Assembly: GCF_019670125.1 (NCBI RefSeq)
Contig: NZ_AP023033.1
Location: forward strand, 310,001 to 374,000
DNA from: Agarivorans aestuarii
GTDB lineage: Bacteria > Pseudomonadota > Gammaproteobacteria > Enterobacterales > Celerinatantimonadaceae
Direction: 5' to 3'
DNA: 64,000 nt
Shown: positions 32,151 to 39,583 of the stretch, piece by piece
How positions within the stretch are numbered: position 1 is the stretch's first letter
How the letters are laid out: each line of letters starts with the position of its first letter
The notes under the pieces: generated by a model
Database searches by the model: none
What the model saw: the letters and a program-made list of their open reading frames with translations, nothing else
What the model was told of the DNA's origin: nothing
Position numbers and translations under genes: made by a program

Positions 32151-33339
32151 GCAGGTATTTTTTACCGTGCTGGGTTCGTTTTTCCCAGCCATTATCAATA
32201 TTGTCTCGGTAACCTATGCCGTGGTGCTGCTTGACGCCGATCGATTAGGGCAGGTGTTCATGGTGATATCACTGTTCTTTGTGTGCATTGATATCTTCAA
32301 CTTTGGCACAACTCGGCTAGTCGCCCTCGATGGCTTTCTTGATCCCAAGGGGGGGCGTATATGGTTGGATTTGCTGAGCGGCCTCTGTACCGGTGTGCAG
32401 TTCTATCTATTGTGTCTGCTACTCAACTTTAGTGCAGTTCTGGACTATGAGGTGAGTCTGGCCTTGGCCCTATTCGGTGCAGTCGGTTATTGCTTGGGAT
32501 ACATCGCTCTAGGCTACCTTCGAGTGCAGCATCATAACCAAATTGTTTCGCTGATATTGAGTGCGGCGGCTCTGCTGCGTTTGCTGGTGGTGTGGCTCTG
32601 TGTCGAGGAAGTACTTAGCTATCAACAGCTAGTAGTGACCAGTGTGCTTATTGAAGGGCTCTACGGTTTGGCTCTGCTATTGGCCTATGCGCTGTTGGCC
32701 AAGCAGAGTTTGCGCATGTTCAGCTTGAATGCAGACTTCTTCTTCCAGCGTAAAGGCACCCTGTTCTGTGCCTTTATGGCGTCTTGGCGCACCAACGCCT
32801 TCTTCATGTGTAGCAAGCACCTGGACATTGTACTGCTAGGCGTGCTGATGAGCCCTGCTGTGGTTGCCTATTACCGGCCAATTAAGAGCATGGCCAATCT
32901 TAGCTTTAATCTGGGTTCTTCAGTTTCCTTGGTGATTAAAAGCCAGATTGCTACCTTGTCTCAACGCTTGGTTGAATATCGCTTTCTCGCGCTGGCTAGC
33001 GTTTCACTGTTGGTTGCACTGCTGTCCTTGGCACTATCTGGATTGGAATTGGGCTTTCTGGCGCAAATCAGCAACGGCAGCAGTTTTGCCTATGTATTTC
33101 TCGGCTTGTTGGTCAGTGCCATTGTGTTTGCCAATCGGATTGTATATTTTTATTTGTTCTCTTCCGGTCAAGCCCGTCAAGTCAGTTCTTCAAGCCTCTT
33201 TGAAGTGGTGGCGTTATTTGTCGTCATGCTGGTGCTGTCGGTATTTGAGCATGAACTGGTTGGCCCCTTGTCGATGCTAGCTTCTGCTTTCATTGGCTAC
33301 ATAGTGCTGACCAACATTAGCAAGCTGCAGGTGGCTTAG
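32122..33339 (+). CDS. Polysaccharide flippase (Wzx-like)
   Basis: 405 aa, GTG start, with about 12 hydrophobic helices and few charged residues. The N-terminus (K-Q-V-F-F-T-V-L-G-S-F-F-P-A) and the overall pattern fit the MOP-superfamily polysaccharide exporters that turn the lipid-linked repeat to the periplasmic face. Identity rests on topology and position, since Wzx proteins share little sequence. It overlaps the upstream glycosyltransferase gene by 29 bases and abuts the polymerase gene. Confidence 0.82.
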   Translation: MSFLSSKAFKQVFFTVLGSFFPAIINIVSVTYAVVLLDADRLGQVFMVISLFFVCIDIFNFGTTRLVALDGFLDPKGGRIWLDLLSGLCTGVQFYLLCLLLNFSAVLDYEVSLALALFGAVGYCLGYIALGYLRVQHHNQIVSLILSAAALLRLLVVWLCVEEVLSYQQLVVTSVLIEGLYGLALLLAYALLAKQSLRMFSLNADFFFQRKGTLFCAFMASWRTNAFFMCSKHLDIVLLGVLMSPAVVAYYRPIKSMANLSFNLGSSVSLVIKSQIATLSQRLVEYRFLALASVSLLVALLSLALSGLELGFLAQISNGSSFAYVFLGLLVSAIVFANRIVYFYLFSSGQARQVSSSSLFEVVALFVVMLVLSVFEHELVGPLSMLASAFIGYIVLTNISKLQVA

Positions 33340-34785
33340 ATGGGAGGGGCTCTAGTCGTTGCAGCATTTGCTTTTCTGGTAGCAGCCCTCAGCTTCACTT
33401 GGGGAGCGGCCTTAGCCGGCTTGTGTTTGTGTCTACTGCTGGTAGGCTATGCAACTCAACGAGGCAAAGCTAATTTTGCCGCTGCGCTACTGATGTTCTT
33501 CATGCTCTACTTTGGCGTGGTGCCTTATTTGCAGCTACTGACCAATAGCACCATGTACCTAGACCCGATTGACCCAAACGGTTCCGCGGTGGTGCTTTGG
33601 TACCTTTTGGTATTTAGTTTTTTAGCGGTTTTTTGGGCTAGCCTAAGGGTCTATGACTTCAAACTGCACACTCAGCTGCTAAGTCGGCCGCGCAGCTCCG
33701 AGCTTACCTACGCCTACCTTGCGCTATGTGCCGCTGCCTACCTGTTCTTCTTTGCTAAGTTTGGCAGTGTTGGTGCGATGTTTGAGCTCTATGACCAGCG
33801 TGTTACCGAAGGTGTCGGCGACTTCAATCCTTTGAAGGGGCTTGGCGTCGTGCAGGCCTTTGCTAATGCCTTTCCGCTGATCCTGTTCGTATTATTGGTG
33901 GCGCGTATCAAGCGCCCCAGTCTGGGTAAGTTCTTGCTACTGACTTTACTTACCTTGGCGTTAGGCTTTGTTGTTTCTGCCGCTTTCGGCTCGCGCCAAG
34001 GTGTGGTGTTTCTCGCCTGGGGCTGCTTCTGGATTTGGCACCGTACGGTCAACAACTTCTCTAGGAAGTTCATTGTGAATTCGGTGCTGGTGTCAGCTCT
34101 GTTGATGCTGATAATGATGCCGCTGAAGTTCTTTGGTACTTCATTCACCTTCGACATGATCAGCGAGTTTAACGAAATTCGTGGTATTGATGCCTTCGGC
34201 GGACCGCTGGGTTTCGCCCTATTCAGAGATTTTGGGCGCTTTGATATTCAGGTTGAGCTGGCGGGGAAAATGCTCGCCGGCGAGGTCGATTATGGCTATG
34301 GTAAAACGCTGCTTGGCGGTTTACTCTCTCCTGTCCCTAACGCGATTTTTGATGCCTCCAAGCTATCCCCAACTTTACTGAAAACCATGGTGCTCTACGG
34401 CGCTGGTTGGTACAACCAAGACTACACCACCTTGCTATCAGGGCTTCCAGGAGAGTTCCTGATGAACTACAGCTACGTGGGTTATATGTTGTTTGGCTTG
34501 CTGCTAGCGACTTTAGTTTTCCTACTTCGAATCATTAACCTGCGAACACAAGCGAAGTCTGGCTTGGTGTATTTTGAAGTGTTTCTGCTGCCGCTGGTAT
34601 TTCTGATCTTCCTGTTCGATACCAATGTGATTGGTTATTACCTGTTTCGTTGGGTAGTGGTGTTTTCGGTTCCCATGTACCTGCTAAGTAGAAACGCAGC
34701 TGTTGCAGGAGCGGTATCGGCCAGAGTCGTCACACATGGTGGCTCGCAGCCAGCGGTCACAGCTGATCGCATACGGCATGAGTAA
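33340..34785 (+). CDS. Polysaccharide polymerase (Wzy-like), polytopic
   Basis: 481 aa with roughly 11-12 transmembrane segments. A large loop between late helices (residues about 255-355, Y-G-Y-G-K-T-L-L-G-G-L-L-S-P-V-P) resembles oligosaccharide-repeat polymerases of the O-antigen/Wzy type. It should join repeats on the periplasmic side. It begins immediately after the flippase stop. The C-terminal tail is Arg/Val-rich and cytosolic. Sequence alone cannot separate polymerase from ligase; the ligase-type gene at 37297 makes polymerase more likely here. Confidence 0.78.
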   Translation: MGGALVVAAFAFLVAALSFTWGAALAGLCLCLLLVGYATQRGKANFAAALLMFFMLYFGVVPYLQLLTNSTMYLDPIDPNGSAVVLWYLLVFSFLAVFWASLRVYDFKLHTQLLSRPRSSELTYAYLALCAAAYLFFFAKFGSVGAMFELYDQRVTEGVGDFNPLKGLGVVQAFANAFPLILFVLLVARIKRPSLGKFLLLTLLTLALGFVVSAAFGSRQGVVFLAWGCFWIWHRTVNNFSRKFIVNSVLVSALLMLIMMPLKFFGTSFTFDMISEFNEIRGIDAFGGPLGFALFRDFGRFDIQVELAGKMLAGEVDYGYGKTLLGGLLSPVPNAIFDASKLSPTLLKTMVLYGAGWYNQDYTTLLSGLPGEFLMNYSYVGYMLFGLLLATLVFLLRIINLRTQAKSGLVYFEVFLLPLVFLIFLFDTNVIGYYLFRWVVVFSVPMYLLSRNAAVAGAVSARVVTHGGSQPAVTADRIRHE

Positions 34786-34800
34786 GACTGGAGAAAAGCT

Positions 34801-35208
34801 ATGGAAAGGTCTCTAGAGGCAGAACAAACGCAAGGCGCGTTGCTCGATAAAATGTTGCACTTGGCTGCCATCAGCACCTTCGTGCTGATGGCTCTTTGGC
34901 TTGCTGTTACCGCGTTCAAGTTGGGCGTGACCAATGTGTACTCCTACGCTTTGCAAGGTTGGCATCAGCGTTGACAGCAAGACTATGCCAGTGATCTGAG
35001 CGCCCAGAACCTGCAGGTGGCCGAGCAGGTCGCTCAAGAGAAGTTGGCTTGGCGAACCGAGGAAGCCTTCTATCAAACCCTCACTGCAAACCAGTTAGTG
35101 CTGAGTGAGGTTAACGATAAAGCCAGCCTACAACAGCACGGGCAGTACCGCTGGTTTTCAGCCGCCGAGTTACTGAGTAGTGACGAAGTTCATCAAAATA
35201 CTAAATAG
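34801..35208 (+). pseudogene. Degraded vpsP-like gene (in-frame TGA)
   Basis: The frame from the ATG at 34801 (GGAG upstream) is stopped by TGA at codon 58 (34972-34974) and continues afterwards to TAG at 35206. Both sides of the stop align with the intact gene at 35331: L-G-V-T-N-V-Y-S-Y-A-L-Q-G-W-H-Q-R, stop, Q-Q-D-Y-A-S-D-L here, against L-G-L-A-N-V-Y-S-Y-A-L-R-S-W-H-E-R, W, Q-Q-D-Y-S-S-Q-L there. TGA thus replaces Trp. After about residue 95 homology fades and the product would be half length. GC is about 55% in the row at 34861, like the core operon and unlike the intact copy. Confidence 0.82.
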
Positions 35209-35330
35209 TATTTAGAAAACTAACTGTAACGCTGGCTCGGTACCACTTAGCGGAAGTGAGGTGAATATTGAGCGTTTGTGCTGATATGAACGATGTAATG
35301 GAATGAGCAGACCAAGGGATAAATAAAAGT

Positions 35331-36089
35331 ATGGACGCTTCTATAGATATTCCGCATTCACCCAGTGCGGTGAGCAAACAGTATGTATGGGTGCGCTACC
35401 TTGCGTTAGCTACAGTAGCCGGGTTGGCCATTTGGGTACTTGTTTCGGCCTCACAATTAGGACTCGCAAATGTGTATTCTTATGCGCTTAGAAGTTGGCA
35501 CGAACGCTGGCAACAAGATTACAGCAGCCAGTTAAACCAAGATACGATACTAATAGCAGACCAAGTGGGTTTGCAGATGCTTGAATACCGTAATAGCGAC
35601 CCTTTATATCAAACCTTAATGGCCAAACAAGTTGAGTGGCGTAATTTTTATCAATTGGTTATCGCTACTGGTGAAAATAAGTCACAGCTTCAGCTAGAAA
35701 ACTTGGATGAAGCCTTTGTTCACTATTTACAAGCCATAGAACAAAGGCCTACTTGGCCAAATACCTATGTGGATATCGCGAGTAATCGCTTAAAAAGTGG
35801 TGAGCCTGCTGATTTATGGTTTGGTTATTTGGAGCAAGGTTTGCGCATAGCGCCCACTACGCGGGCAAGTTTAGTGGGGGTGGTTAACCTTGGTATTAGT
35901 AATTGGGAGCAACTTAACCCAGATCAACAAGCCTTAGTAACACGCTCGCTAAAAACGCTTGTTGATACCCAAAGTATGAATGCTGAGTTAGCTAGGGACT
36001 TTGGTTCTGAAATGGTCCGACTGCGGGTATGTTATTTATTAAATTTTGAAGGTCACCCTGCGCAGCCTAATTTTTGTAAGAGTGGTTAG
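35331..36089 (+). CDS. VpsP-like polysaccharide biosynthesis protein
   Basis: 252 aa. One membrane helix (residues about 22-42) anchors a helical, TPR-like periplasmic part (E-A-F-V-H-Y-L-Q-A-I-E-Q-R-P-T-W-P-N-T-Y near 125-144). The segments L-G-L-A-N-V-Y-S-Y and R-P-T-W-P-N-T-Y recall VpsP of the Vibrio vps-II cluster; this is from memory, not a search. Its function is unknown; a scaffold in the secretion complex is plausible. It stands beside a broken higher-GC copy and is followed at three bases by the VanZ-like gene. Confidence 0.72.
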   Translation: MDASIDIPHSPSAVSKQYVWVRYLALATVAGLAIWVLVSASQLGLANVYSYALRSWHERWQQDYSSQLNQDTILIADQVGLQMLEYRNSDPLYQTLMAKQVEWRNFYQLVIATGENKSQLQLENLDEAFVHYLQAIEQRPTWPNTYVDIASNRLKSGEPADLWFGYLEQGLRIAPTTRASLVGVVNLGISNWEQLNPDQQALVTRSLKTLVDTQSMNAELARDFGSEMVRLRVCYLLNFEGHPAQPNFCKSG

Positions 36090-36092
36090 CTT

Positions 36093-36509
36093 ATGTGGCG
36101 TAAAGGCTTAACAGGATTAACCGTATTTATCTGGCTTTGTGTACTAGCGGCTAGTTTATCTAAAACCTTGGGTTTATTTCCTGATACTTTAAGCGCAGTT
36201 GAAACCGCAATGGGGGGTGATAAACGACTACATTTAGCATTGGCTTATGTTTGCTCACTCAGCGTGTTTTTTGTGTTTTGCCAAGGGGCCGACAGAAAGT
36301 GGCAAGCTATTTTGTCATGGGTTTTAATCTTACTTATCCTATTTACTTTAGATGAAGGCCTACAAATGATTTTTCCATTAAGGCAGTTTTCTTGGGAAGA
36401 TTTAGCGGCTAATTACTTAGGTTTGGCCTTAGCGTTAATCACTTGGTTCGCCTTTAAAAAGCTAATTAGTACAAAGAATCTAAAGGAGCAGCTTAATGGG
36501 GTTCGTTGA
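36093..36509 (+). CDS. VanZ-like membrane protein (VpsQ position)
   Basis: 138 aa with four hydrophobic helices. The VanZ family signatures are visible: D-K-R-L-H-L-A-L-A-Y near residues 43-52, and D-E-G-L-Q-M-I-F-P-L-R then F-S-W-E-D-L-A-A-N-Y-L-G near 90-111. VanZ proteins confer low-level teicoplanin resistance in Gram-positives, but in polysaccharide loci their role is unknown. It follows the vpsP-like gene by three bases and overlaps the phosphatase gene by 14, so it is co-translated with the shell genes. Confidence 0.82.
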   Translation: MWRKGLTGLTVFIWLCVLAASLSKTLGLFPDTLSAVETAMGGDKRLHLALAYVCSLSVFFVFCQGADRKWQAILSWVLILLILFTLDEGLQMIFPLRQFSWEDLAANYLGLALALITWFAFKKLISTKNLKEQLNGVR

Positions 36510-37293
36510 TATTCACTGTCATATTTTGCCTGGCATTGATGATGGGGCAAAAGATCTAGCCCAAAGCTTGGCGATGTTAGACAAGGCGATAAGCTGTGGC
36601 ACTCAGGTAATGCTGGCTACTCCGCATATATTGCCCGGAATATTTGATAACACCGCTGAAACCATAGAGCGTAGCTATCTTACGCTGATGAATGCGCTGC
36701 AGCAGCGCAATATGCCCTTGCGTATTTATCATGCGGCCGAGGTGCACCTTAGCCCTGAAATTATGTTGTGGCATGGTCAAAATAAATTGCCTTTGTTAGG
36801 TCGCTACCAAGATAAAGATGTGTTGTTGCTAGAGTTGCCACATGGTCATGTGCCGCAAGGCCTTAATAGCCTAATAAAGTGGCTCACCGCGCGAAACATT
36901 ACCCCTTTGATTGCCCACCCTGAAAGAAATCGCGGGATATGGAAAGAACAATACTTGCTGCAACAATGGCGACGTTTAGGGTGTTTATTTCAGGTCACTG
37001 CCGGCGCTTTGCTGGGGGAGTTTCGCGAGCAAGCGCAACAAGTGAGTGAGCACATGCTACAACAAGACTTAATCGATGTTGTGGCCAGTGATTGCCATGG
37101 TTTGGAAAAGCGTAGCCCCGATTTAAGCAAGGCTTTTGCTAAGGTACAGGCGTTTGCAGGTGAGCCGCGAGCCCAACGCCTATTTGTTGACACTCCCGGC
37201 ACTATTGCCGCTAGTTGTTCAGGAAGAATGGAACCAACCTTAACGGCGGTTAATGGTCAACGCGAACGCCTAAATGTAGACAAGGAAGCCTAA
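36496..37293 (+). CDS. PHP-family protein-tyrosine phosphatase (CpsB/YwqE type)
   Basis: 265 aa metal-dependent phosphatase. PHP motifs are D-I-H-C-H-I-L-P-G-I-D-D-G (H7, H9, D15-D16 region), A-T-P-H-I near 41-45, A-A-E-V-H near 79-83, I-A-H-P-E-R near 142-147, and A-S-D-C-H-G near 198-203. In Streptococcus CpsB dephosphorylates the Tyr tail of the capsule kinase. Here the Wzc-like kinase is in the same locus, so it is the likely partner. Gram-negative loci more often use a low-molecular-weight Wzb phosphatase. Confidence 0.9.
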   Translation: MGFVDIHCHILPGIDDGAKDLAQSLAMLDKAISCGTQVMLATPHILPGIFDNTAETIERSYLTLMNALQQRNMPLRIYHAAEVHLSPEIMLWHGQNKLPLLGRYQDKDVLLLELPHGHVPQGLNSLIKWLTARNITPLIAHPERNRGIWKEQYLLQQWRRLGCLFQVTAGALLGEFREQAQQVSEHMLQQDLIDVVASDCHGLEKRSPDLSKAFAKVQAFAGEPRAQRLFVDTPGTIAASCSGRMEPTLTAVNGQRERLNVDKEA

Positions 37294-37296
37294 AAT

Positions 37297-38703
37297 ATGA
37301 TGGAACTTTCATCGCCTAGAGTTGAGCGCACAGCGTTTGGCTTAATGTTATTTTTAATCGTTTGGCTGCCCATCCCCCTAGCCAGCAATAGGCCTTGGGC
37401 CTGGTCTATTATGGAAGTGCTAATAGCAACTCAGTCTTTAATGCTGGTTTACTGCTGTAGAGGCGGGATCCCTTGGCAGTGGCTAAAAGCTTGCCGAATT
37501 TTACTGTTTGGCTTACTGCTGTTTCAGCTATTTACGGTTATTCAGTTAGTGCCCTTATCGCAGGGGGTGTTAGCTTGGTTAAGCGAAGCAGCATTAAATT
37601 TTCGTTTGTTGGGCATACCCGGCTCAAGTCATTATCCTATTTCTTTAGACCCCAATCAAACAATTGTTAATCTGGTGAAAGGCTGTAGCTATTTGCTGTT
37701 AGCGATAAATGCTTGTTTGTTGTTTAATCATCCAGATCGAATTCGCATGGTGATGTTGGCCTTTGTTATTAGTGGTACTTTTCAGGCTTTTTATGGCTCG
37801 TTACTGATTTTGAGTAATATTACTCACTCACCGATTTTTGATATGGCGGTGGGCGGAAATGCCACCGGTTCATTTGTCTATAAAAACCATTTTGCTAACT
37901 ATCTCATCTTGTGTTTAAGCATGGGCTTGGCCTTAGTGGTGGCAGATCTTAACGCAACAAGTGCAAGCAGTTGGCGTCATCGTATTCAGCAAATTATTGA
38001 GGCTTTATTAAGCGGTAAAATGCTGGTAAGGCTGTGCATGATCATTATGGTGATTGGTTTGGTGATGTCTCACTCACGCATGGGGAACAGTGCATTTTTT
38101 GCTATTACTATATTGGGCGCGGTGATGGCCTTGTTGCTATTTCGCCAGCGGCCACGTTCGTTAACTCTGTTGTTTTCTAGCGTGTTGCTGATTGATGTGG
38201 TAATAGTGAGTTCCTTTTTTGGGCTAGACCAAGTGAGAGAGCGCCTAAGTGCAACGGTTTTGGTAGAAGAAGGCCGAGCAGACATAGTGGGGTGGTCATG
38301 GCCTATTGTAGAAGATTTTTATATGACTGGTTCAGGAGCAGGAAGCTTTTACACCATCTTCCAAAACTATGCGCCCGAACCATTAAACCGTTTTTATGAT
38401 CATGCCCATAACGACTATCTGCAGTTTGTGATTGAGTCAGGGTTACTTGCAACCCTAATATTGGGTGGGGCAGTGCTGTGGGTGTTAGTCCAAGCGACAC
38501 TGGCAATGCGTAAACGACGAGATCCTTTATTACGCGCAACCTCACTGGGTTGTGCAATGGCAATTATTGGTATGCTGATTCATATTAGCGTTGATTTTAA
38601 CTTACAGGCGCCAGCCAATGCCGCCAGCTTTATTATTATTTTATGCTTGGCTATGGTTGCAGCAAAAATGCCCAGAAAAGGCTACGTACCCGATAGGTAT
38701 TAG
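37297..38703 (+). CDS. O-antigen ligase/Wzy_C-type membrane protein
   Basis: 468 aa with about 11 transmembrane helices. The Wzy_C domain is marked by F-V-Y-K-N-H-F-A-N-Y-L near 190-200 and a periplasmic loop with Y-D-H-A-H-N-D-Y-L-Q near 366-375, the conserved His-Asp region of WaaL/Wzy ligases and polymerases. It may link chains to an acceptor or act as the shell polymerase. AAGGA precedes the ATG pair at 37297/37300. It is the last gene of the shell, four bases behind the phosphatase gene, with the AT-richer composition of the host. Confidence 0.85.
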   Translation: MMELSSPRVERTAFGLMLFLIVWLPIPLASNRPWAWSIMEVLIATQSLMLVYCCRGGIPWQWLKACRILLFGLLLFQLFTVIQLVPLSQGVLAWLSEAALNFRLLGIPGSSHYPISLDPNQTIVNLVKGCSYLLLAINACLLFNHPDRIRMVMLAFVISGTFQAFYGSLLILSNITHSPIFDMAVGGNATGSFVYKNHFANYLILCLSMGLALVVADLNATSASSWRHRIQQIIEALLSGKMLVRLCMIIMVIGLVMSHSRMGNSAFFAITILGAVMALLLFRQRPRSLTLLFSSVLLIDVVIVSSFFGLDQVRERLSATVLVEEGRADIVGWSWPIVEDFYMTGSGAGSFYTIFQNYAPEPLNRFYDHAHNDYLQFVIESGLLATLILGGAVLWVLVQATLAMRKRRDPLLRATSLGCAMAIIGMLIHISVDFNLQAPANAASFIIILCLAMVAAKMPRKGYVPDRY

Positions 38704-39169
38704 CGGGTGTTTACCTTGGGTGTGCAATGTTGGTGATTAGTTGCACCGTAATAACCTTAGCTGTTTTGCGAGACAGAAATATATACACAATCGCCTTAAA
38801 GTCGTAAATGTGTGAAATGGTCCATTTGCTAGTGTTTATGTGTGTAAAGGTGCTATTGAGTGGCTTGTTGTTAAGTGTTTTTGCTGCGATTGCTTGATGT
38901 TGTAGAAGGAGGTCGTAGCGGCTGAGCTTTAAGACCAAAAATAGATGTCGAAATATTTTACATAGCTCACATAAATAGACTTGACGTTTTTTTAAGCTGT
39001 TGTTTTTATTGAGTTTGTATGGTTGGTTCTTTATTTGCATATATTATGAGCAGTAATAAATGCAAGTTTGATTTTGTGTTGAAGTTGGCATTATTCCATT
39101 TGTCGGTGGGTGTGCTTTATCAACAAGACATATCATTTTACTTATGCCACGGTAGTTCAAGGAGGACTT
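38704..39169. other. AT-rich intergenic region with a sigma-54-like site
   Basis: No convincing gene. A sigma-54-like core TTGGTTCTTTATTTGCA lies at 39023-39039 (GG and GC 12 bp apart, -12 perfect, CAC of the -24 lost). This would start transcription near 39050, 120 bases before the small secreted protein gene. A 109-aa minus-strand frame here looks random. Confidence 0.35.
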
Positions 39170-39406
39170 ATGAGGCAAAAACGGTTGACAAAGTGGGTAC
39201 TAATTTTACTTTCGGCTGGGCAAATGGCGCTGGCGAGTATGACAATGGCTGCTGACCTACCTGCACCTTTTTTCCCTGCGGGTCTTAGCGCTCCTGCGGG
39301 TTTGTTATTACCGCCGCCACCACCTCCACCCGCTCCTGGAGTAGGCAGTGGCGGAAGTGGTTCTGGTTCTACAGGTGGTGGTACTGTATTTGCCTCTCCA
39401 AGTTAA
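39170..39406 (+). CDS. Small secreted Pro/Gly-rich peptide
   Basis: 78 aa from the ATG at 39170, behind a very strong AAGGAGG. A signal peptide (R-Q-K-R-L-T-K-W-V then a hydrophobic stretch, cleavage near M-A-A-D at residue 29) leaves a mature part of about 50 residues. This is low complexity: a run of seven Pro (with A-P just after), then alternating Gly/Ser (G-S-G-G-S-G-S-G-S-T-G-G-G), ending F-A-S-P-S. I recognise no family. The polyproline stretch would need EF-P for smooth translation. It lies at the end of the exopolysaccharide locus and may be a matrix or surface peptide. Confidence 0.7.
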   Translation: MRQKRLTKWVLILLSAGQMALASMTMAADLPAPFFPAGLSAPAGLLLPPPPPPPAPGVGSGGSGSGSTGGGTVFASPS

Positions 39407-39434
39407 GTTTTTAAAGAAGTAACTAGGTTTCAGA

Positions 39435-39463
39435 AGAGGTTAGCAGTTGCTAGCCTCTTTTTT
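39435..39463 (+). terminator. Terminator after the small secreted peptide gene
   Basis: AGAGGTTAGCA and TGCTAGCCTCT pair (one G-T) around GT and run into TTTTTT. It closes the exopolysaccharide region. Confidence 0.85.
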
Positions 39464-39519
39464 GTTTCGCTATATCGCTTGCAGTTTACCGCTTATAATG
39501 AAATGTAGTTTAGTGGATA

Positions 39520-39556
39520 AAAAAAAATGCCAATGAGTATTATCCCATTGGCATTT
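39520..39556 (-). terminator. pckA terminator
   Basis: AAATGCCAATG and CATTGGCATTT pair; the A run at 39517-39527 is the T run on the pckA strand. It lies 28 bases after the pckA stop. Confidence 0.85.
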
Positions 39557-39583
39557 ATAACTTACTGTTTTATTGTATATTTA

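Larger units (their letters stand above)
27230..35210. other. Putative exchanged core of the exopolysaccharide locus
   Basis: I counted GC by hand on single 60-base rows: 26941: 40%; 27061: 37%; 27121: 43%; 27241: 53%; 27301: 55%; 28381: 60%; 30481: 57%; 31441: 55%; 34861: 55%; then 35521: 45%; 35881: 38%; 36121: 38%. Some inner rows are lower (32401: 42%). The high-GC block begins inside the kinase gene and ends with the degraded vpsP copy. The boundaries are approximate. It is interpreted as a recombined serotype-like core. Confidence 0.55.

Noticed and set aside
34972-34974. TGA read as selenocysteine or reassigned codon
   Set aside because: The intact paralogue has Trp there, no selenocysteine-type context is visible, and TGA serves as a normal stop in many genes of the window.
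35017-35208. Internal GTG restart making the vpsP fragment a functional 63-aa protein
   Set aside because: No ribosome site, and the product would lack the membrane anchor and most of the conserved part.
38711-39040. 109-aa minus-strand frame
   Set aside because: AT-rich random composition (Lys/Asn/Leu/Ile), no ribosome site, no recognisable domain, in a region better read as a promoter zone.
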